Below are positions 1 through 10,640 of a DNA stretch of 64,000 bases, in pieces. The first letter of the stretch is position 1. Every line of letters starts with the position of its first letter. Source of the stretch: Gordonia polyisoprenivorans NBRC 16320 = JCM 10675 (lineage in GTDB: Bacteria; Actinomycetota; Actinomycetes; Mycobacteriales; Mycobacteriaceae); contig NZ_BAEI01000056.1 of NCBI RefSeq assembly GCF_000241325.1, positions 78,105-142,104 on the forward strand, written 5' to 3'. The notes under the pieces are model-generated. The model was not told the DNA's origin, made no database searches, and worked only from the letters and a program-made list of their open reading frames with translations. A program made the position numbers and the translations under genes.

Positions 1-1
1 C

Positions 2-43
2 GCCGCGGTCGCCGAGGGCATGCGCCGGCACCTCATCGAATGA
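2..43 (+). CDS. C-terminal end of an upstream gene (partial)
   Basis: Thirteen in-frame codons run in from the left edge and end at TGA 41-43 (tail residues AAVAEGMRRHLIE). The stop lies 14 nt before the start of the sensor kinase, so the two are probably co-transcribed. A response regulator would be the usual partner of a NarL-type kinase, but this tail is too short to identify. Only the open frame and tight spacing support it. Confidence 0.35.
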   Translation, partial: AAVAEGMRRHLIE

Positions 44-57
44 GTCGGTGACGTCGA

Positions 58-1329
58 ATGACTTGGGGATCTCTCGGGCGGTGGCGGCCGCGCGGTTTCA
101 CCGCACCTGGTCTCGGCGAGCCGGCACTCGACCGCATCCTCTACGAACACGCCCTGCTCGGGCTGCGCGTGCAGGTGGTGGTGCGGCTGACGCTCGCGGT
201 GTTCATGACGCTCGTAGTCGCCCTCGATCCACCCGCGCACCTGTTGGTGCCCACATGGGCGGTCGTCGGCGCCTACGTGGTGTGGGCGGTGGCCAGTATC
301 GTGCCGGCACGCCACGCCGGCCGGCGGACGCTGTACTGGGCGTGGTTGGCGCTGTTGGTCGATCTGGTCGCCCTCACCACCGTCGCGTCCTTCGCCGCCG
401 CCTCCGACGCCACCAGTTGGACCTCGGACGTACTGCTCACCGGCTTCGCGCTGCTCCCGATGGCGGCGGCGACGCAGTTGCGGCCGGCGGTGTGTGCCGC
501 GATCGCGGTACCGACCGCGCTGGTGTTCTTCGTCACCAGTGCTGCTGCGCGAACGGCCAACGGCGAACCCTGGTCGTCGGTGTCGTTGCACACGATGGTG
601 ATCGCCGGCCTCGGGCTCGCCGCGGTGCTGCTCTCGCGGGTTGCGCGCTCGCGGGTGATCACCATCGCCTCGCTGGCTCGTGAGCGGGCGCAACTGCTCG
701 AGGACGCGCTGCGCGTCGAGGCGCGCGAGCGGCAGGCGCTGGCCGAGGCGCTGCACGACGGCGCCCTGCAGTACGTGCTCGGTGCACGCGCCGAGATGGA
801 CGCGGTCCGCCGGGGCGATCCGGTGGCGATCGACCGGGTCGAGGTCGCCCTCGCCGAATCCGGCCGGTTGCTGCGGTCGACGTTGACGGCACTGACCCCG
901 GCCGTCCTCGAGCATCACGGGTTGGCCGTCGCGGTCACCGAACTCGCCCGCACCGCCCAGGCATCCTCGGGAGTGACGGTGCTCGTCGACGCCGCGGCGT
1001 GGCCGGATCGGCCGACGCCGGTCGACCGGCTGCTGTTCGCGGCGGCCCGCGAACTGCTCACGAACGTGATCAAACATGCCCGTGCACATCGGGTGGAACT
1101 CACGCTCGAGTACGCCGACGGGCGGGCGCGGCTGATCGTCGTGGACGACGGCATCGGCGTCGCCGAGGACGACGTGTCGGGCGAGCGCCTCGACGCCCAG
1201 ATGGCCACCGGCCACCTCGGGCTCGCCTCGCGCCGGGTTCGGCTGGCCGCCGCGGGCGGATCACTGTCGGTTCGGGCCCGCCCCGGGGGCGGGACCGTGG
1301 CGATCGCGACGGTGCCGGCAGACCGCTGA
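58..1329 (+). CDS. Membrane sensor histidine kinase, NarL/HisKA_3 type
   Basis: A 423-aa two-component sensor kinase. Residues about 35-200 hold five to six hydrophobic segments with short loops, so sensing is probably within the membrane. A linker helix leads to the dimerisation/phosphoacceptor segment ALAEALHDGALQYV, with the likely phosphorylated histidine at H233. The C-terminal GHKL ATPase has an N-box (RELLTNVIKHA, N336), a G1-type DDGIGV and a GHLGLASRR turn. This arrangement is typical of actinobacterial NarL-family kinases whose partner is a LuxR-type regulator, which may be the truncated gene to the left. The ligand is unknown. The ATG at 58 places the first helix about 40 residues in; nearby alternatives cannot be excluded. 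Confidence 0.85.
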   Translation: MTWGSLGRWRPRGFTAPGLGEPALDRILYEHALLGLRVQVVVRLTLAVFMTLVVALDPPAHLLVPTWAVVGAYVVWAVASIVPARHAGRRTLYWAWLALLVDLVALTTVASFAAASDATSWTSDVLLTGFALLPMAAATQLRPAVCAAIAVPTALVFFVTSAAARTANGEPWSSVSLHTMVIAGLGLAAVLLSRVARSRVITIASLARERAQLLEDALRVEARERQALAEALHDGALQYVLGARAEMDAVRRGDPVAIDRVEVALAESGRLLRSTLTALTPAVLEHHGLAVAVTELARTAQASSGVTVLVDAAAWPDRPTPVDRLLFAAARELLTNVIKHARAHRVELTLEYADGRARLIVVDDGIGVAEDDVSGERLDAQMATGHLGLASRRVRLAAAGGSLSVRARPGGGTVAIATVPADR

Positions 1330-1820
1330 GCCGACCCGCCGAGTCGGTCCTCCGATTGCCGTTCGGCTCTCACGACACGCGCAACGTGCGGGGAATGTTC
1401 GGAGCAATTCGGCGTGACCACACCCGTCACATCAGTCCCAGGATCGTCGTCGGGGGCCGCGGCGGTCGTCGCCCGGCGCGATTGCCGCATTGTCGTGTCG
1501 GCCTCGACACACCGCGCTCACCAGCGGTTATGGTCGCAACCATGCGGGTTGATGGGGTACGGTGATGCCCGATCGACCCGCCCTCCGGCGGGCGGTCCGC
1601 GGGCAACCTACAGCACCGCCTTCGCGGCGCTTGGCAGGGGTGGCCCTCGCAAATGCCTGCTCACGTGGGTACGGTCGCTTTCGCCGCACCAAATCGGTGA
1701 GTGCCGGTCGTGGCGATCCGTCGCAGCGACCCACCGCACCCGCTCACGAGCGGCCACACGCCACCGGGCACCACACGGTGCCGGTGCAGTCCAGATCGAT
1801 AACGAAAGACGGAGGAACCC
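1330..1820. other. 491-bp intergenic region upstream of mihF
   Basis: No convincing gene is visible; the short open frames here have no recognisable domain. A weak hairpin (CCGAC 1331-1335 with GTCGG 1343-1347) just after the kinase stop could help end that transcript. TACGGT at 1558-1563 is a possible -10 for mihF, which would leave a leader of about 250 nt. A small inverted repeat ATGGT-N4-ACCAT lies near 1530-1543. A GGAGGA ribosome site at 1811-1816 serves the mihF GTG. A long leader would suit a highly expressed nucleoid protein, but I recognise no RNA family in it. Confidence 0.5.
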
Positions 1821-3153
<1,333 letters not shown>

Positions 3154-3172
3154 GAACCCCGCGGGCCCGCAG

Positions 3173-4471
3173 ATGACCGCAGCGACGACCGGCCCGGCAG
3201 CACGCGGCCGCAAGCGCATCCTGATCGGGGTGGGCGGTGGGATCGCCGCCTACAAGGTGTGCTCGCTGATCCGGCACTTCACCGAGGACGGCCACGACGT
3301 CCGGGTCGCGCCGACGCGCAACGCGCTGGAGTTCGTCGGCGCCGCGACCTTCGAGGCGCTCTCCGGTAACCCGGTCAGCACCGAGGTCTTCGACGGCGTC
3401 GACGAGGTCGTCCACGTGCGGCTCGGCCAGGGCGCCGACCTGGTGATCATCGCCCCGGCGACCGCCGATCTGCTCTCCCGCGCCGCGACCGGCCGCGCCG
3501 ACGACCTGCTCACCGCCTCGCTGCTGGTGGCGACGTGTCCGGTGCTGTTCGTGCCCGCGATGCACACCGAGATGTGGCGCCATCCCGCCACCCAGGCCAA
3601 CGTCGCGACGCTTCGGGAGCGCGGCAACATCGTCATGACGCCCGCCTCGGGCCGGCTCACCGGGACCGACAGCGGACCCGGGCGACTGCCCGAGCCGCAG
3701 GAGATCGCCCTCATCGGTGAGCTCCTGCTCGACCGCGCCGACGCACTGCCGCACGATCTCGCCGGGGTACGCGTGCTGATCAGCGCGGGCGGCACCCGGG
3801 AGCCGCTCGACCCGGTCCGTTTCCTCGGCAATCACAGCTCCGGCAAACAGGGTTTCGCGCTCGCGCGCGCGGCCGCACAGCGCGGTGCCGAGGTCACCGT
3901 GGTGGCCGGGTCGACCGCCGGGGCCGGTGAACCCGCCGCCGTCGAGGTCGTCCCGATCGACAGCGCGCGTGAACTCGCCGCCGAGATGACCCACCGTGCC
4001 GCCGATGCCGACGTCGTCATCATGGCGGCCGCGGTCGCCGACTTCCGTCCGGTGTCCACCGCGGAATCCAAGATCAAGAAGGGCGACGCGGGGCCGGCTC
4101 CGGTCGAGTTGACCACCAATCCCGACATCCTGCGCGGACTCGTCGAGGCCCGCGACGCGGGGGCCATCCCGGTCGAGACGGTGATCGTGGGTTTCGCCGC
4201 CGAGACCGGCGACGAGACCGGCGGTGTCCTCGACCACGGGCGGGCCAAGCTCAAGCGCAAGGGGTGCGATCTCCTGGTGGTCAACGCCGTGGGAAATGGC
4301 AAGGCATTCGGCACCGAGGACAACACCGGGTGGCTGCTGTCGGCGCACGGCGAGGAGACCGCACTGCCGATGGGCACCAAAACACTCATGGCGAGCAGGA
4401 TCCTTGACGCGGTCCGCTCGCTGGTGCCTGATGGATCGGGCACCGCAACGCCCGTCACGCACACGTCGTGA
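3173..4471 (+). CDS. coaBC: Bifunctional phosphopantothenoylcysteine decarboxylase / phosphopantothenate-cysteine ligase
   Basis: Catalyses two steps of coenzyme A synthesis: CTP-dependent joining of cysteine to 4'-phosphopantothenate (CoaB) and FMN-dependent decarboxylation of the product (CoaC). The 432-aa fusion has an N-terminal flavodoxin-like CoaC domain (about 1-185; [11 protein letters not shown], the [18 protein letters not shown] segment with the catalytic His, and PAMHTEMW for the PxMNxxMW motif) and a C-terminal Rossmann CoaB domain (about 195-430; [32 protein letters not shown]). The substrate-flap segment near residues 158-175 ([17 protein letters not shown]) has no cysteine, whereas E. 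coli has one there. It starts 19 bp after rpoZ. Confidence 0.93.
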   Translation: MTAATTGPAARGRKRILIGVGGGIAAYKVCSLIRHFTEDGHDVRVAPTRNALEFVGAATFEALSGNPVSTEVFDGVDEVVHVRLGQGADLVIIAPATADLLSRAATGRADDLLTASLLVATCPVLFVPAMHTEMWRHPATQANVATLRERGNIVMTPASGRLTGTDSGPGRLPEPQEIALIGELLLDRADALPHDLAGVRVLISAGGTREPLDPVRFLGNHSSGKQGFALARAAAQRGAEVTVVAGSTAGAGEPAAVEVVPIDSARELAAEMTHRAADADVVIMAAAVADFRPVSTAESKIKKGDAGPAPVELTTNPDILRGLVEARDAGAIPVETVIVGFAAETGDETGGVLDHGRAKLKRKGCDLLVVNAVGNGKAFGTEDNTGWLLSAHGEETALPMGTKTLMASRILDAVRSLVPDGSGTATPVTHTS

Positions 4472-4487
4472 CCCCTGTGTAGTTTTG

Positions 4488-4541
4488 TCTACGATCACCG
4501 GCGACGTCCGCACGTCGCCGTCACGACCTCGAGAGGATCCG
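4488..4541 (+). promoter_or_regulatory. Probable metK promoter and ribosome site
   Basis: The 70-bp gap after coaBC holds TACGAT (4490-4495), matching the actinobacterial TANNNT -10, within an AT-richer patch, and a small GTAG/CTAC inverted repeat just upstream. GAGAGGA (4531-4537) lies 4 nt before the ATG. No SAM riboswitch fold is visible. Confidence 0.45.
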
Positions 4542-5753
4542 ATGTCCAGCTCTGCGTCCCGCCTTTTCACCAGCGAGTCCGTCACCGAGGGACACCCGGA
4601 CAAGATCTGTGACGCGATCAGCGACTCGATCCTCGACGCCATCCTCGATCAGGACCCCAAGGCCCGCGTCGCGGTGGAGACCCTGGTCACCACCGGACAG
4701 GTGCACGTCGCCGGCGAGGTGACGACCAGCGCCTACGTCGACATCCCGGGCATCGTCCGCGGCAAGATCCTCGACATCGGCTACGACTCGTCGACCAAGG
4801 GCTTCGACGGCGCGTCGTGCGGTGTGAACGTGGCCATCGGCGCGCAGTCGCCGGACATCGCGGGCGGCGTGTTCAACTCCCACGAGAACCGCAGCGGCAT
4901 CTCCGAGGACGAGATCGACGCCCAGGGCGCGGGCGACCAGGGCTTGATGTTCGGTTACGCCACCAACGAGACCCCGGAGTACATGCCGGTGCCCATCGCG
5001 TTGGCCCATCGCCTGTCGCGCCGCCTGACCGAGGTCCGCAAGTCCGGTGCACTGCCGTATCTGCGCCCCGACGGCAAGACCCAGGTCACCATCGAATACG
5101 ACGGCGACAAGCCGGTCCGCCTCGACACGGTCGTGCTCTCCACACAGCACGCCGCCGACATCGACCTGGACAACATGCTCACCCCCGACATCCAGAGCCA
5201 GGTCGTCGACCCGGTTCTGGCCGAGCTCGATCTGCCGGGTCTGACCACCGACGGTTACCGGCTGCTGGTGAACCCGACCGGCAAGTTCGTGCTCGGTGGT
5301 CCGATGGGCGACGCCGGGCTGACCGGCCGCAAGATCATCGTCGACACCTATGGCGGCATGGCCCGTCACGGTGGTGGCGCATTCTCCGGCAAGGACCCAT
5401 CGAAGGTCGACCGCAGCGCCGCCTACGCGATGCGCTGGGTCGCCAAGAACGCGATCGCCGCGGGACTCGCCGACCGTATCGAGGTGCAGGTCGCCTACGC
5501 CATCGGCCGCGCCGCCCCGGTGGGCTTGTTCGTCGAGACCTTCGGCACCGAGAAGACCGACCCGGTGGTCATCCGCCGCGCGATCTCCGAGACATTCGAC
5601 CTGCGTCCGCTGGCGATCATCCGCGACCTGGATCTGCTGCGCCCGATCTACGGACCGACCGCCGCCTACGGCCACTTCGGCCGTACCGACGTCGACCTCC
5701 CGTGGGAGCGCACCGACCGCGCCGAGAAGCTCCGCGCGGCCGCCGGACTGTAG
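4542..5753 (+). CDS. metK: S-adenosylmethionine synthetase
   Basis: Makes S-adenosylmethionine from methionine and ATP, releasing phosphate and pyrophosphate. The 403-aa length and sequence are standard: [13 protein letters not shown] at the N-terminus (ATP and Mg binding), [12 protein letters not shown] (family signature 1) and [16 protein letters not shown] (signature 2). The frame is open upstream into coaBC, but ATG 4542 with GAGAGGA at 4531-4537 is the family start. The product feeds the methyltransferases nearby (RsmB, the leucine carboxyl methyltransferase-like protein, Hen1). It is followed immediately by priA. Confidence 0.96.
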   Translation: MSSSASRLFTSESVTEGHPDKICDAISDSILDAILDQDPKARVAVETLVTTGQVHVAGEVTTSAYVDIPGIVRGKILDIGYDSSTKGFDGASCGVNVAIGAQSPDIAGGVFNSHENRSGISEDEIDAQGAGDQGLMFGYATNETPEYMPVPIALAHRLSRRLTEVRKSGALPYLRPDGKTQVTIEYDGDKPVRLDTVVLSTQHAADIDLDNMLTPDIQSQVVDPVLAELDLPGLTTDGYRLLVNPTGKFVLGGPMGDAGLTGRKIIVDTYGGMARHGGGAFSGKDPSKVDRSAAYAMRWVAKNAIAAGLADRIEVQVAYAIGRAAPVGLFVETFGTEKTDPVVIRRAISETFDLRPLAIIRDLDLLRPIYGPTAAYGHFGRTDVDLPWERTDRAEKLRAAAGL

Positions 5754-5761
5754 TCCCCGCG

Positions 5762-7792
5762 TTGGCGGCCGGTGGTGACCGCGCCGGGGCCCGTGAGCGT
5801 GCACACTCCGCACCCATCGCCCGCGTCCTGCCGATGCTGGGGCTCGCCCACCTCGACCGGCAGTTCGACTACCTGATCGACACCGACCAGGACGACGACG
5901 CCGTCCCGGGCGTGCGGGTACGGGTCCGCTTCGCCGGCCGGCTCGTCGACGGTTTCCTCCTCGAACGGATCGACGACTCCGACCACGAGGGGCGCCTGGG
6001 CTGGATCGAACGGATCGTGTCGGCGGAGCCGGTGCTCTCGGCCGAGATCGCACACGTGTGTCGCGCTGTCGCCGACCGGTATGCGGGCACGATGTCCGAC
6101 GTCCTGCGATTGGCCGTCCCACCCCGCCACGCGCGCACCGAGGCGCAACCGACCCCCATGCCGAGCACGGAGGTGGTGGCGCCCGACCGCAGTGCCTGGC
6201 AGGCCTATCGCACCGGCGCGGCGTTCCTGGAGTCGTTGGCATCGTCGAATCCACGCGCGGTGTGGCAGGCCACCCCGGGAGAGAGCTGGCCGCATCGGCT
6301 CGCCGATCTCGCCGCGCTGACCGCCGCCGCGGGCCGCGGCGTGGTCATCGTCGTTCCCGACCAACGCGACCTCGATCGCCTTTCGGCGGCCTGCGAGCCG
6401 CTGTTGGGCGATCGCTGCGTCACCCTGGCCGCCGGTCTGGGGCCGACCGCCCGCTACCGGCGGTGGCTGGCGGTACGGCGTGGAGGAGCCGACGTCGTCC
6501 TCGGCACGCGCAGCGCGATCTTCGCGCCCGTGCACGATCTCGGGTTGATCGTGGTGTGGGACGACGGTGACGACAGCCTCAACGAACCGCGCGCACCGTA
6601 TCCGCACCCTCGGGAGGTCGCGGTGCTGCGCGCCCATCACGAGCAGGCCGGGCTGGTGATCGGCGGCTACGCGCGCACCGCCGAGGCGCAGGCACTCGTC
6701 GCCTCGGGCTGGGCGCACGATCTCGTCGCCGACCGCGCCGTCATCCGCGAACGTGGTGCCGCGATCGAGGCCATCACCGACGAGGACGTCCGCGTTGCGC
6801 GGGACCCGTTGGCGCACACCGCACGTATCCCGGCGGTCGCCTTCGATGCCGCACGGCGCGCGCTGGCCGCCGACGCGCCGGTGCTGTTCAGTGTCCCGCG
6901 GCGCGGGTACATCCCGTCGCTGGCCTGTGCCCGCTGCCGCGAACACGCCCGCTGCCGGGCATGCCACGGCCCGTTGCAGATGGACGTCCACGGATCGTTG
7001 TCCTGCCGGTGGTGCGGGCGTCCCGAGACCAACTTCCGATGCCCGGAGTGCGGCGGCACCCGCGTCCGCGCCCTCACCGTCGGCGCCCGCCGGACGGCCG
7101 AGGAACTCGGCCGGGCCTTCGCCGGCGCGCCGGTCGTCACCAGCGGCGGGACCGGCGTCGTCGACGAGGTGGAGCCGGGACCGCGCGTGGTGGTCGCCAC
7201 GCCCGGGGCCGAACCGGTCGCGCCGGGCGGTTACGGGGCCGCGGTCATCCTCGACACCTGGGCTCAGCTCGACCGAGCCGACCTGCGGGCCGAAGAAGAT
7301 GCCGTGCGCCGGTGGATGGCCGTCGGCGCGTTGGTCCGGGCCCGGCGGCAGGGCGGCACGATGGTCATCGTCGCCGACTCGACGTTGCATCCGGTACAGG
7401 CGCTGATCCGTTGGGACCCGGTCGGTTTCGCCGAGACCGAACTCGGGCGTCGCGTCGAGCTCGGCTTCCCGCCCGCGGTCACCATGGCCTCCATCGACGG
7501 CCCGGCCGAGCTGGTCACCGGTTTCGTCGCCCAGATCGAGTTGCCCGACGGTGCCGACACGCTGGGCCCGGTGCCGCTGCCCGACGGTGTCCGCCCGCCC
7601 GCGGGCAGCGCCGACTGGGACCGGCCGGACGGGCACGGCGCTCCCGACGAGATCGAACGGATACTGATCCGCACCGACCGCCGCCAGGGTCGCCGGCTCG
7701 CCGAGGCCTTGCGCGCCGCGCACATCCGGCGCAATGCGCAACGCGAGACCGGACCGATCCGGGTCCAGGTCGATCCGCCTACGATCGGATGA
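5762..7792 (+). CDS. priA: PriA-like primosomal protein N' lacking ATPase motifs
   Basis: Homologue of the replication-restart helicase PriA (about 676 aa from TTG 5762; the start is uncertain because the frame is open through metK and no good ribosome site is seen). The N-terminal DNA-binding domain ([21 protein letters not shown]) is clear, and the zinc module is intact: paired cysteines in [16 protein letters not shown] and later CRWCGRP and CPECGG. However, the Walker A loop (GxTGSGKT in E. coli) reads [10 protein letters not shown], and the DEEH box is replaced by WDDGDDS, so ATP hydrolysis and unwinding are probably lost. Divergent PriA of this type is known in actinobacteria. It probably keeps a structural or recruiting role. 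Confidence 0.85.
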   Translation: MAAGGDRAGARERAHSAPIARVLPMLGLAHLDRQFDYLIDTDQDDDAVPGVRVRVRFAGRLVDGFLLERIDDSDHEGRLGWIERIVSAEPVLSAEIAHVCRAVADRYAGTMSDVLRLAVPPRHARTEAQPTPMPSTEVVAPDRSAWQAYRTGAAFLESLASSNPRAVWQATPGESWPHRLADLAALTAAAGRGVVIVVPDQRDLDRLSAACEPLLGDRCVTLAAGLGPTARYRRWLAVRRGGADVVLGTRSAIFAPVHDLGLIVVWDDGDDSLNEPRAPYPHPREVAVLRAHHEQAGLVIGGYARTAEAQALVASGWAHDLVADRAVIRERGAAIEAITDEDVRVARDPLAHTARIPAVAFDAARRALAADAPVLFSVPRRGYIPSLACARCREHARCRACHGPLQMDVHGSLSCRWCGRPETNFRCPECGGTRVRALTVGARRTAEELGRAFAGAPVVTSGGTGVVDEVEPGPRVVVATPGAEPVAPGGYGAAVILDTWAQLDRADLRAEEDAVRRWMAVGALVRARRQGGTMVIVADSTLHPVQALIRWDPVGFAETELGRRVELGFPPAVTMASIDGPAELVTGFVAQIELPDGADTLGPVPLPDGVRPPAGSADWDRPDGHGAPDEIERILIRTDRRQGRRLAEALRAAHIRRNAQRETGPIRVQVDPPTIG

Positions 7793-7847
7793 GCGCCGCG
7801 CACGTCGTGCGCGGATCGAGATGATCGAACGAGTGGAGGAAACCGGC

Positions 7848-8783
7848 GTGAGAATCGTGTTCGCGGGAACACCGGAGGTCGCGGTGCCGTCACTGCGACG
7901 GCTCGTCGAGGGTTCCGAGCACGACGTCGTCGGCGTCATCTCCCGTCCGGATGCGGTCTCGGGCCGTGGCCGCAAGGTGCACCGGGCGCCGGTCGCCGAA
8001 CTCGCAGATACCCACGGCATCCCGGTCATCACCCCGCGACGTCTCGGTGAACCCGAGGTTGCCGAGACGCTACAGGGGTGGGCCCCTGACGCCGGGGCGG
8101 TCGTGGCCTACGGCGGTTTGGTGCCGCCGCCGCTGCTCGAGCTGCCCACCCACGGCTGGATCAACCTGCATTTCTCGGTGCTCCCCGCCTGGCGGGGCGC
8201 GGCGCCGGTCCAGGCGGCGATCGCCGCCGGTGACGCCACCACCGGAGCCAGCACCTTCCGCCTCGAGAAGGGCCTCGACACCGGGCCGGTGTACGGGGTG
8301 CTGACCGAGACCATCCGCGACACCGACACCAGCGGTGAACTCCTCGACCGTCTCGCCGACGCCGGGGCGGGTCTGCTCGTCGACACCTTGTCGGGGATCG
8401 AGGCGGGGGCGCTGACCCCGGTTCCGCAGCCGGCCGACGGCGTCAGCCACGCCCCGAAGGTCGAGGTCGACGACGCCCGGGTGCGGTGGGACCTGCCCGC
8501 GCACATCATCGATCGCCGCATTCGCGCGCACACCCCGGCACCGGGCGCGTGGACCACCCACGGTGACCTCCGACTCAAACTCGGGCCGGTCGCGATCGCG
8601 GATTCGACGGCACCCGAAAAGTTGGCGCCGGGTGAGGTCCACGTGACGAAGAAGGCCGTGTTCGTCGGGACGGGCACCACCCCGGTCCGCCTGGGCCCGG
8701 TGCAGGCACCAGGGAAGAAGCCGATGCCGGCGACCGACTGGGCGCGTGGCGCCCGCCTCGACGAGGGGAGTGTGCTCGGATGA
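7848..8783 (+). CDS. fmt: Methionyl-tRNA formyltransferase
   Basis: Transfers a formyl group from 10-formyltetrahydrofolate to Met-tRNAi so that translation can initiate. The 311-aa protein starts at GTG 7848 ([16 protein letters not shown]) with GGAGGA 7 nt upstream; the open frame before it is not needed. The folate-binding and catalytic signature [17 protein letters not shown] is present, with the tRNA-binding OB fold after about residue 205. Its ATG/TGA junction overlaps rsmB by 4 nt (8780-8783), so the two are translationally coupled, a common actinobacterial pairing of translation-quality genes. Confidence 0.95.
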   Translation: MRIVFAGTPEVAVPSLRRLVEGSEHDVVGVISRPDAVSGRGRKVHRAPVAELADTHGIPVITPRRLGEPEVAETLQGWAPDAGAVVAYGGLVPPPLLELPTHGWINLHFSVLPAWRGAAPVQAAIAAGDATTGASTFRLEKGLDTGPVYGVLTETIRDTDTSGELLDRLADAGAGLLVDTLSGIEAGALTPVPQPADGVSHAPKVEVDDARVRWDLPAHIIDRRIRAHTPAPGAWTTHGDLRLKLGPVAIADSTAPEKLAPGEVHVTKKAVFVGTGTTPVRLGPVQAPGKKPMPATDWARGARLDEGSVLG

Positions 8784-10240
8784 GCAGACCACGCGGTGAC
8801 CGCAACGGGTCCAACCGCAGCGGGACCGATCGGGGCAATCATCGTTCCGGTCCGGGTCGCGGCTCCCGTAACGATCCGAAGGTGCGGGACAAGGCGGTCG
8901 ATCCGGTCCGCGAGACCGCCCGCGATGTGTTGCGTGCCGTCCGTGAGCGCGACGCCTACGCCAACCTCGTGCTGCCGAAGATGTTGCGGGAGCGCCACAT
9001 CAGCGGTCGAGACGCCGCACTGGCCACCGAACTGACCTATGGTTCGGCACGCGCACAGGGCATCCTCGACGCGGTCATCGCCGCCGCCGCGAACCGCCCG
9101 GTCGACGAGATCGACGGCAAGCTGCTCGACGTGCTCCGGCTGGGCACCTATCAGCTGTTGCGCACCCGGGTCGGTGCCCACGCGGCCGTCGACACCTCGG
9201 TGGACCTGGTCCGGTCCGAAGCCGGCATCGGGCCCGCCGGATTCGTGAACGCGGTGCTGCGCAAGGTCTCTCAGCGCGACGAGGAGCTGTGGGTCGATCT
9301 ACTCGCCCCGTCCATGGCCGACGACCTGATCGGTCACCTGGCCTTCCGCTATGCGCATCCGCGGTGGATCGCGGAGGTGTTCTACGACGCCCTCGGCGGT
9401 TCGTTCGGGCAATTGCAGGCCGCGCTCGCCGCCGACGACGAGCGGCCACCGGTGCACCTCGTCGCGCGGCCCGGTTTCATCACGGCCGAGGAACTCGCGC
9501 TGACCAGCGGGGGAGAGATCGGCAGATACTCGCCGTACTGTGTCTACCTGCCCGGCGGCGATCCCGGTGACGTGGAGGCAATCCGGCAGGGCTACGCCGG
9601 CGTGCAGGATGAGGGCAGCCAGTTGGTGGCGCGGGCGGTGACGGTGGCCGACATCGGCGCCGACGGCGGTCGGTGGCTCGACATGTGTGCCGGGCCCGGC
9701 GGCAAGGCCGCCCTGATCGGTGCGCTCGCCGACATCGACAACGCGCACCTCGACGCCATCGAGGTCAGCGAGCATCGCGCCGACCTCATTCGCGGTGTGG
9801 TGCGCGATCTCCCGGTCGACGTCCATGTGGCCGATGCGCGCGATGTCACCGCCCACACCGGACTCGAGCCCGGCTTCGACCGGATTCTGCTCGACGCCCC
9901 GTGTACCGGCCTGGGATCGTTGCGCCGGCGGCCCGAGGCGCGGTGGCGCCGGCAGCCGACCGATGTTCCCGAACTCGTTGCGCTGCAACGAGAGTTGCTG
10001 ACCGAGGCGCTGCGGCTGGTTCGTCCCGGCGGGGTGGTGCTGTACTCCACGTGCTCCCCGCACCCGGCGGAGACCACCGACCTGGTGTCAAGCGTGCTCG
10101 AATCGGTCACGACCGCACGCCAACTCGATGCGCGGCCACTCGTCGGCGCCATCGAACTCGGCGAGGGTCCGCATGTGCAGCTGTGGCCACACATCCATGG
10201 CACCGACGCGATGTTCCTCGCCGCGCTGACGCGCGACTGA
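8780..10240 (+). CDS. rsmB: 16S rRNA m5C967 methyltransferase RsmB
   Basis: SAM-dependent methyltransferase that makes 5-methylcytosine at position 967 of 16S rRNA. Of 486 aa, the first 45 are a basic, Gly/Arg/Ser-rich tail; residues about 45-185 are the NusB-like RNA-binding domain ([18 protein letters not shown]); then comes the Rossmann catalytic domain with the SAM loop [11 protein letters not shown] (about residue 300). The two catalytic cysteines are seen: [10 protein letters not shown] (about 374, nucleophile region) and [10 protein letters not shown] (about 423). It is coupled to fmt by a 4-nt overlap and converges on the Xre gene. Confidence 0.94.
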   Translation: MSRPRGDRNGSNRSGTDRGNHRSGPGRGSRNDPKVRDKAVDPVRETARDVLRAVRERDAYANLVLPKMLRERHISGRDAALATELTYGSARAQGILDAVIAAAANRPVDEIDGKLLDVLRLGTYQLLRTRVGAHAAVDTSVDLVRSEAGIGPAGFVNAVLRKVSQRDEELWVDLLAPSMADDLIGHLAFRYAHPRWIAEVFYDALGGSFGQLQAALAADDERPPVHLVARPGFITAEELALTSGGEIGRYSPYCVYLPGGDPGDVEAIRQGYAGVQDEGSQLVARAVTVADIGADGGRWLDMCAGPGGKAALIGALADIDNAHLDAIEVSEHRADLIRGVVRDLPVDVHVADARDVTAHTGLEPGFDRILLDAPCTGLGSLRRRPEARWRRQPTDVPELVALQRELLTEALRLVRPGGVVLYSTCSPHPAETTDLVSSVLESVTTARQLDARPLVGAIELGEGPHVQLWPHIHGTDAMFLAALTRD

Positions 10241-10272
10241 GACGCGTGGACCGAGGAGCTGACGGGACCGGG

Positions 10273-10539
10273 TCAGACGGCGACGTCTTCGGCCGTCGCC
10301 GACCGCCATACCTCCACGGCGTCGGTGACCGGGAGCCCGAGTGCGTCACAAATGGCCACCACGGTGCCGAAACTGGGGGTGGCGATCCGGCCCACCTCGA
10401 TCTTGCGCAGCGTCTCCGGCGAGATTCCCGCATCTCGCGCAATCGTTTCCGGGTCACGGCCGGCGCGGGCGCCGCGGAGCAGTGCGCCGAGCCGGCGGCC
10501 GGCCTCGACTTGTTCGGGGGTCAGTGGAACGCGCACCAT
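10273..10539 (-). CDS. Xre-family helix-turn-helix regulator, probable partner of the adjacent MetAP
   Basis: A small (88 aa) single-domain HTH_3/Xre repressor: LGALLRGARAGRDPETIARDAGISPETLRKIEVGR is a complete five-helix Xre core, followed by SFGTVVAICDALGL. I choose ATG 10539 over the in-frame ATG 10548 because TAGGAT (10552-10547, minus) is followed by exactly 7 nt and then this ATG, the leaderless pattern seen repeatedly in this window; the earlier ATG would overlap the -10 itself. The gene is divergent from a second-type methionine aminopeptidase, with two identical-form palindromes between them. Autoregulation and control of the peptidase are the likely role (inference). Confidence 0.85.
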   Translation of the reverse strand: MVRVPLTPEQVEAGRRLGALLRGARAGRDPETIARDAGISPETLRKIEVGRIATPSFGTVVAICDALGLPVTDAVEVWRSATAEDVAV

Positions 10540-10546
10540 GCCGGCC

Positions 10547-10552
10547 ATCCTA
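10547..10552 (-). promoter_or_regulatory. -10 element of a leaderless xre transcript
   Basis: On the minus strand TAGGAT is followed by 7 nt and ATG 10539. TANNNT at this distance puts the transcript's first base at the A of the start codon. Palindrome 1 (10556-10569) begins 4 bp upstream of it. Confidence 0.6.
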
Positions 10553-10555
10553 GCC

Positions 10556-10569
10556 GGTATTACTGTACC
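10556..10569. promoter_or_regulatory. Palindromic operator 1, GGTA-N6-TACC
   Basis: GGTATTACTGTACC has inverted arms GGTA and TACC with a 6-nt centre, extended by one more C/G pair on the outside (CGGTA...TACCG, 10555-10570). It lies just upstream of the xre -10, where a bound repressor would block polymerase. Its form matches palindrome 2. Confidence 0.6.
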
Positions 10570-10589
10570 GATCCATGGTAGCGTCGACG

Positions 10590-10603
10590 GGTATAGAAAT
10601 ACC
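10590..10603. promoter_or_regulatory. Palindromic operator 2, GGTAT-N4-ATACC
   Basis: GGTATAGAAATACC has arms GGTAT and ATACC with a 4-nt centre, so it also fits GGTA-N6-TACC. Its centre is 34 bp from that of palindrome 1, close to three helical turns, and 38-51 bp before the likely map start. Two sites on one face of the helix in a divergent region suggest cooperative binding by the Xre protein (inference). Confidence 0.6.
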
Positions 10604-10640
10604 GATGTGGTTCCGACCGATGCGATCCGAGTGGAGTGCG

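Noticed and set aside
4472..4541. SAM riboswitch before metK
   Set aside because: The gap is only 70 bp and shows no multi-helix aptamer landmarks.
5666..8032. 788-codon minus-strand open frame opposite priA and fmt
   Set aside because: Long only because of GC content; the sense strand encodes priA with intact zinc motifs.
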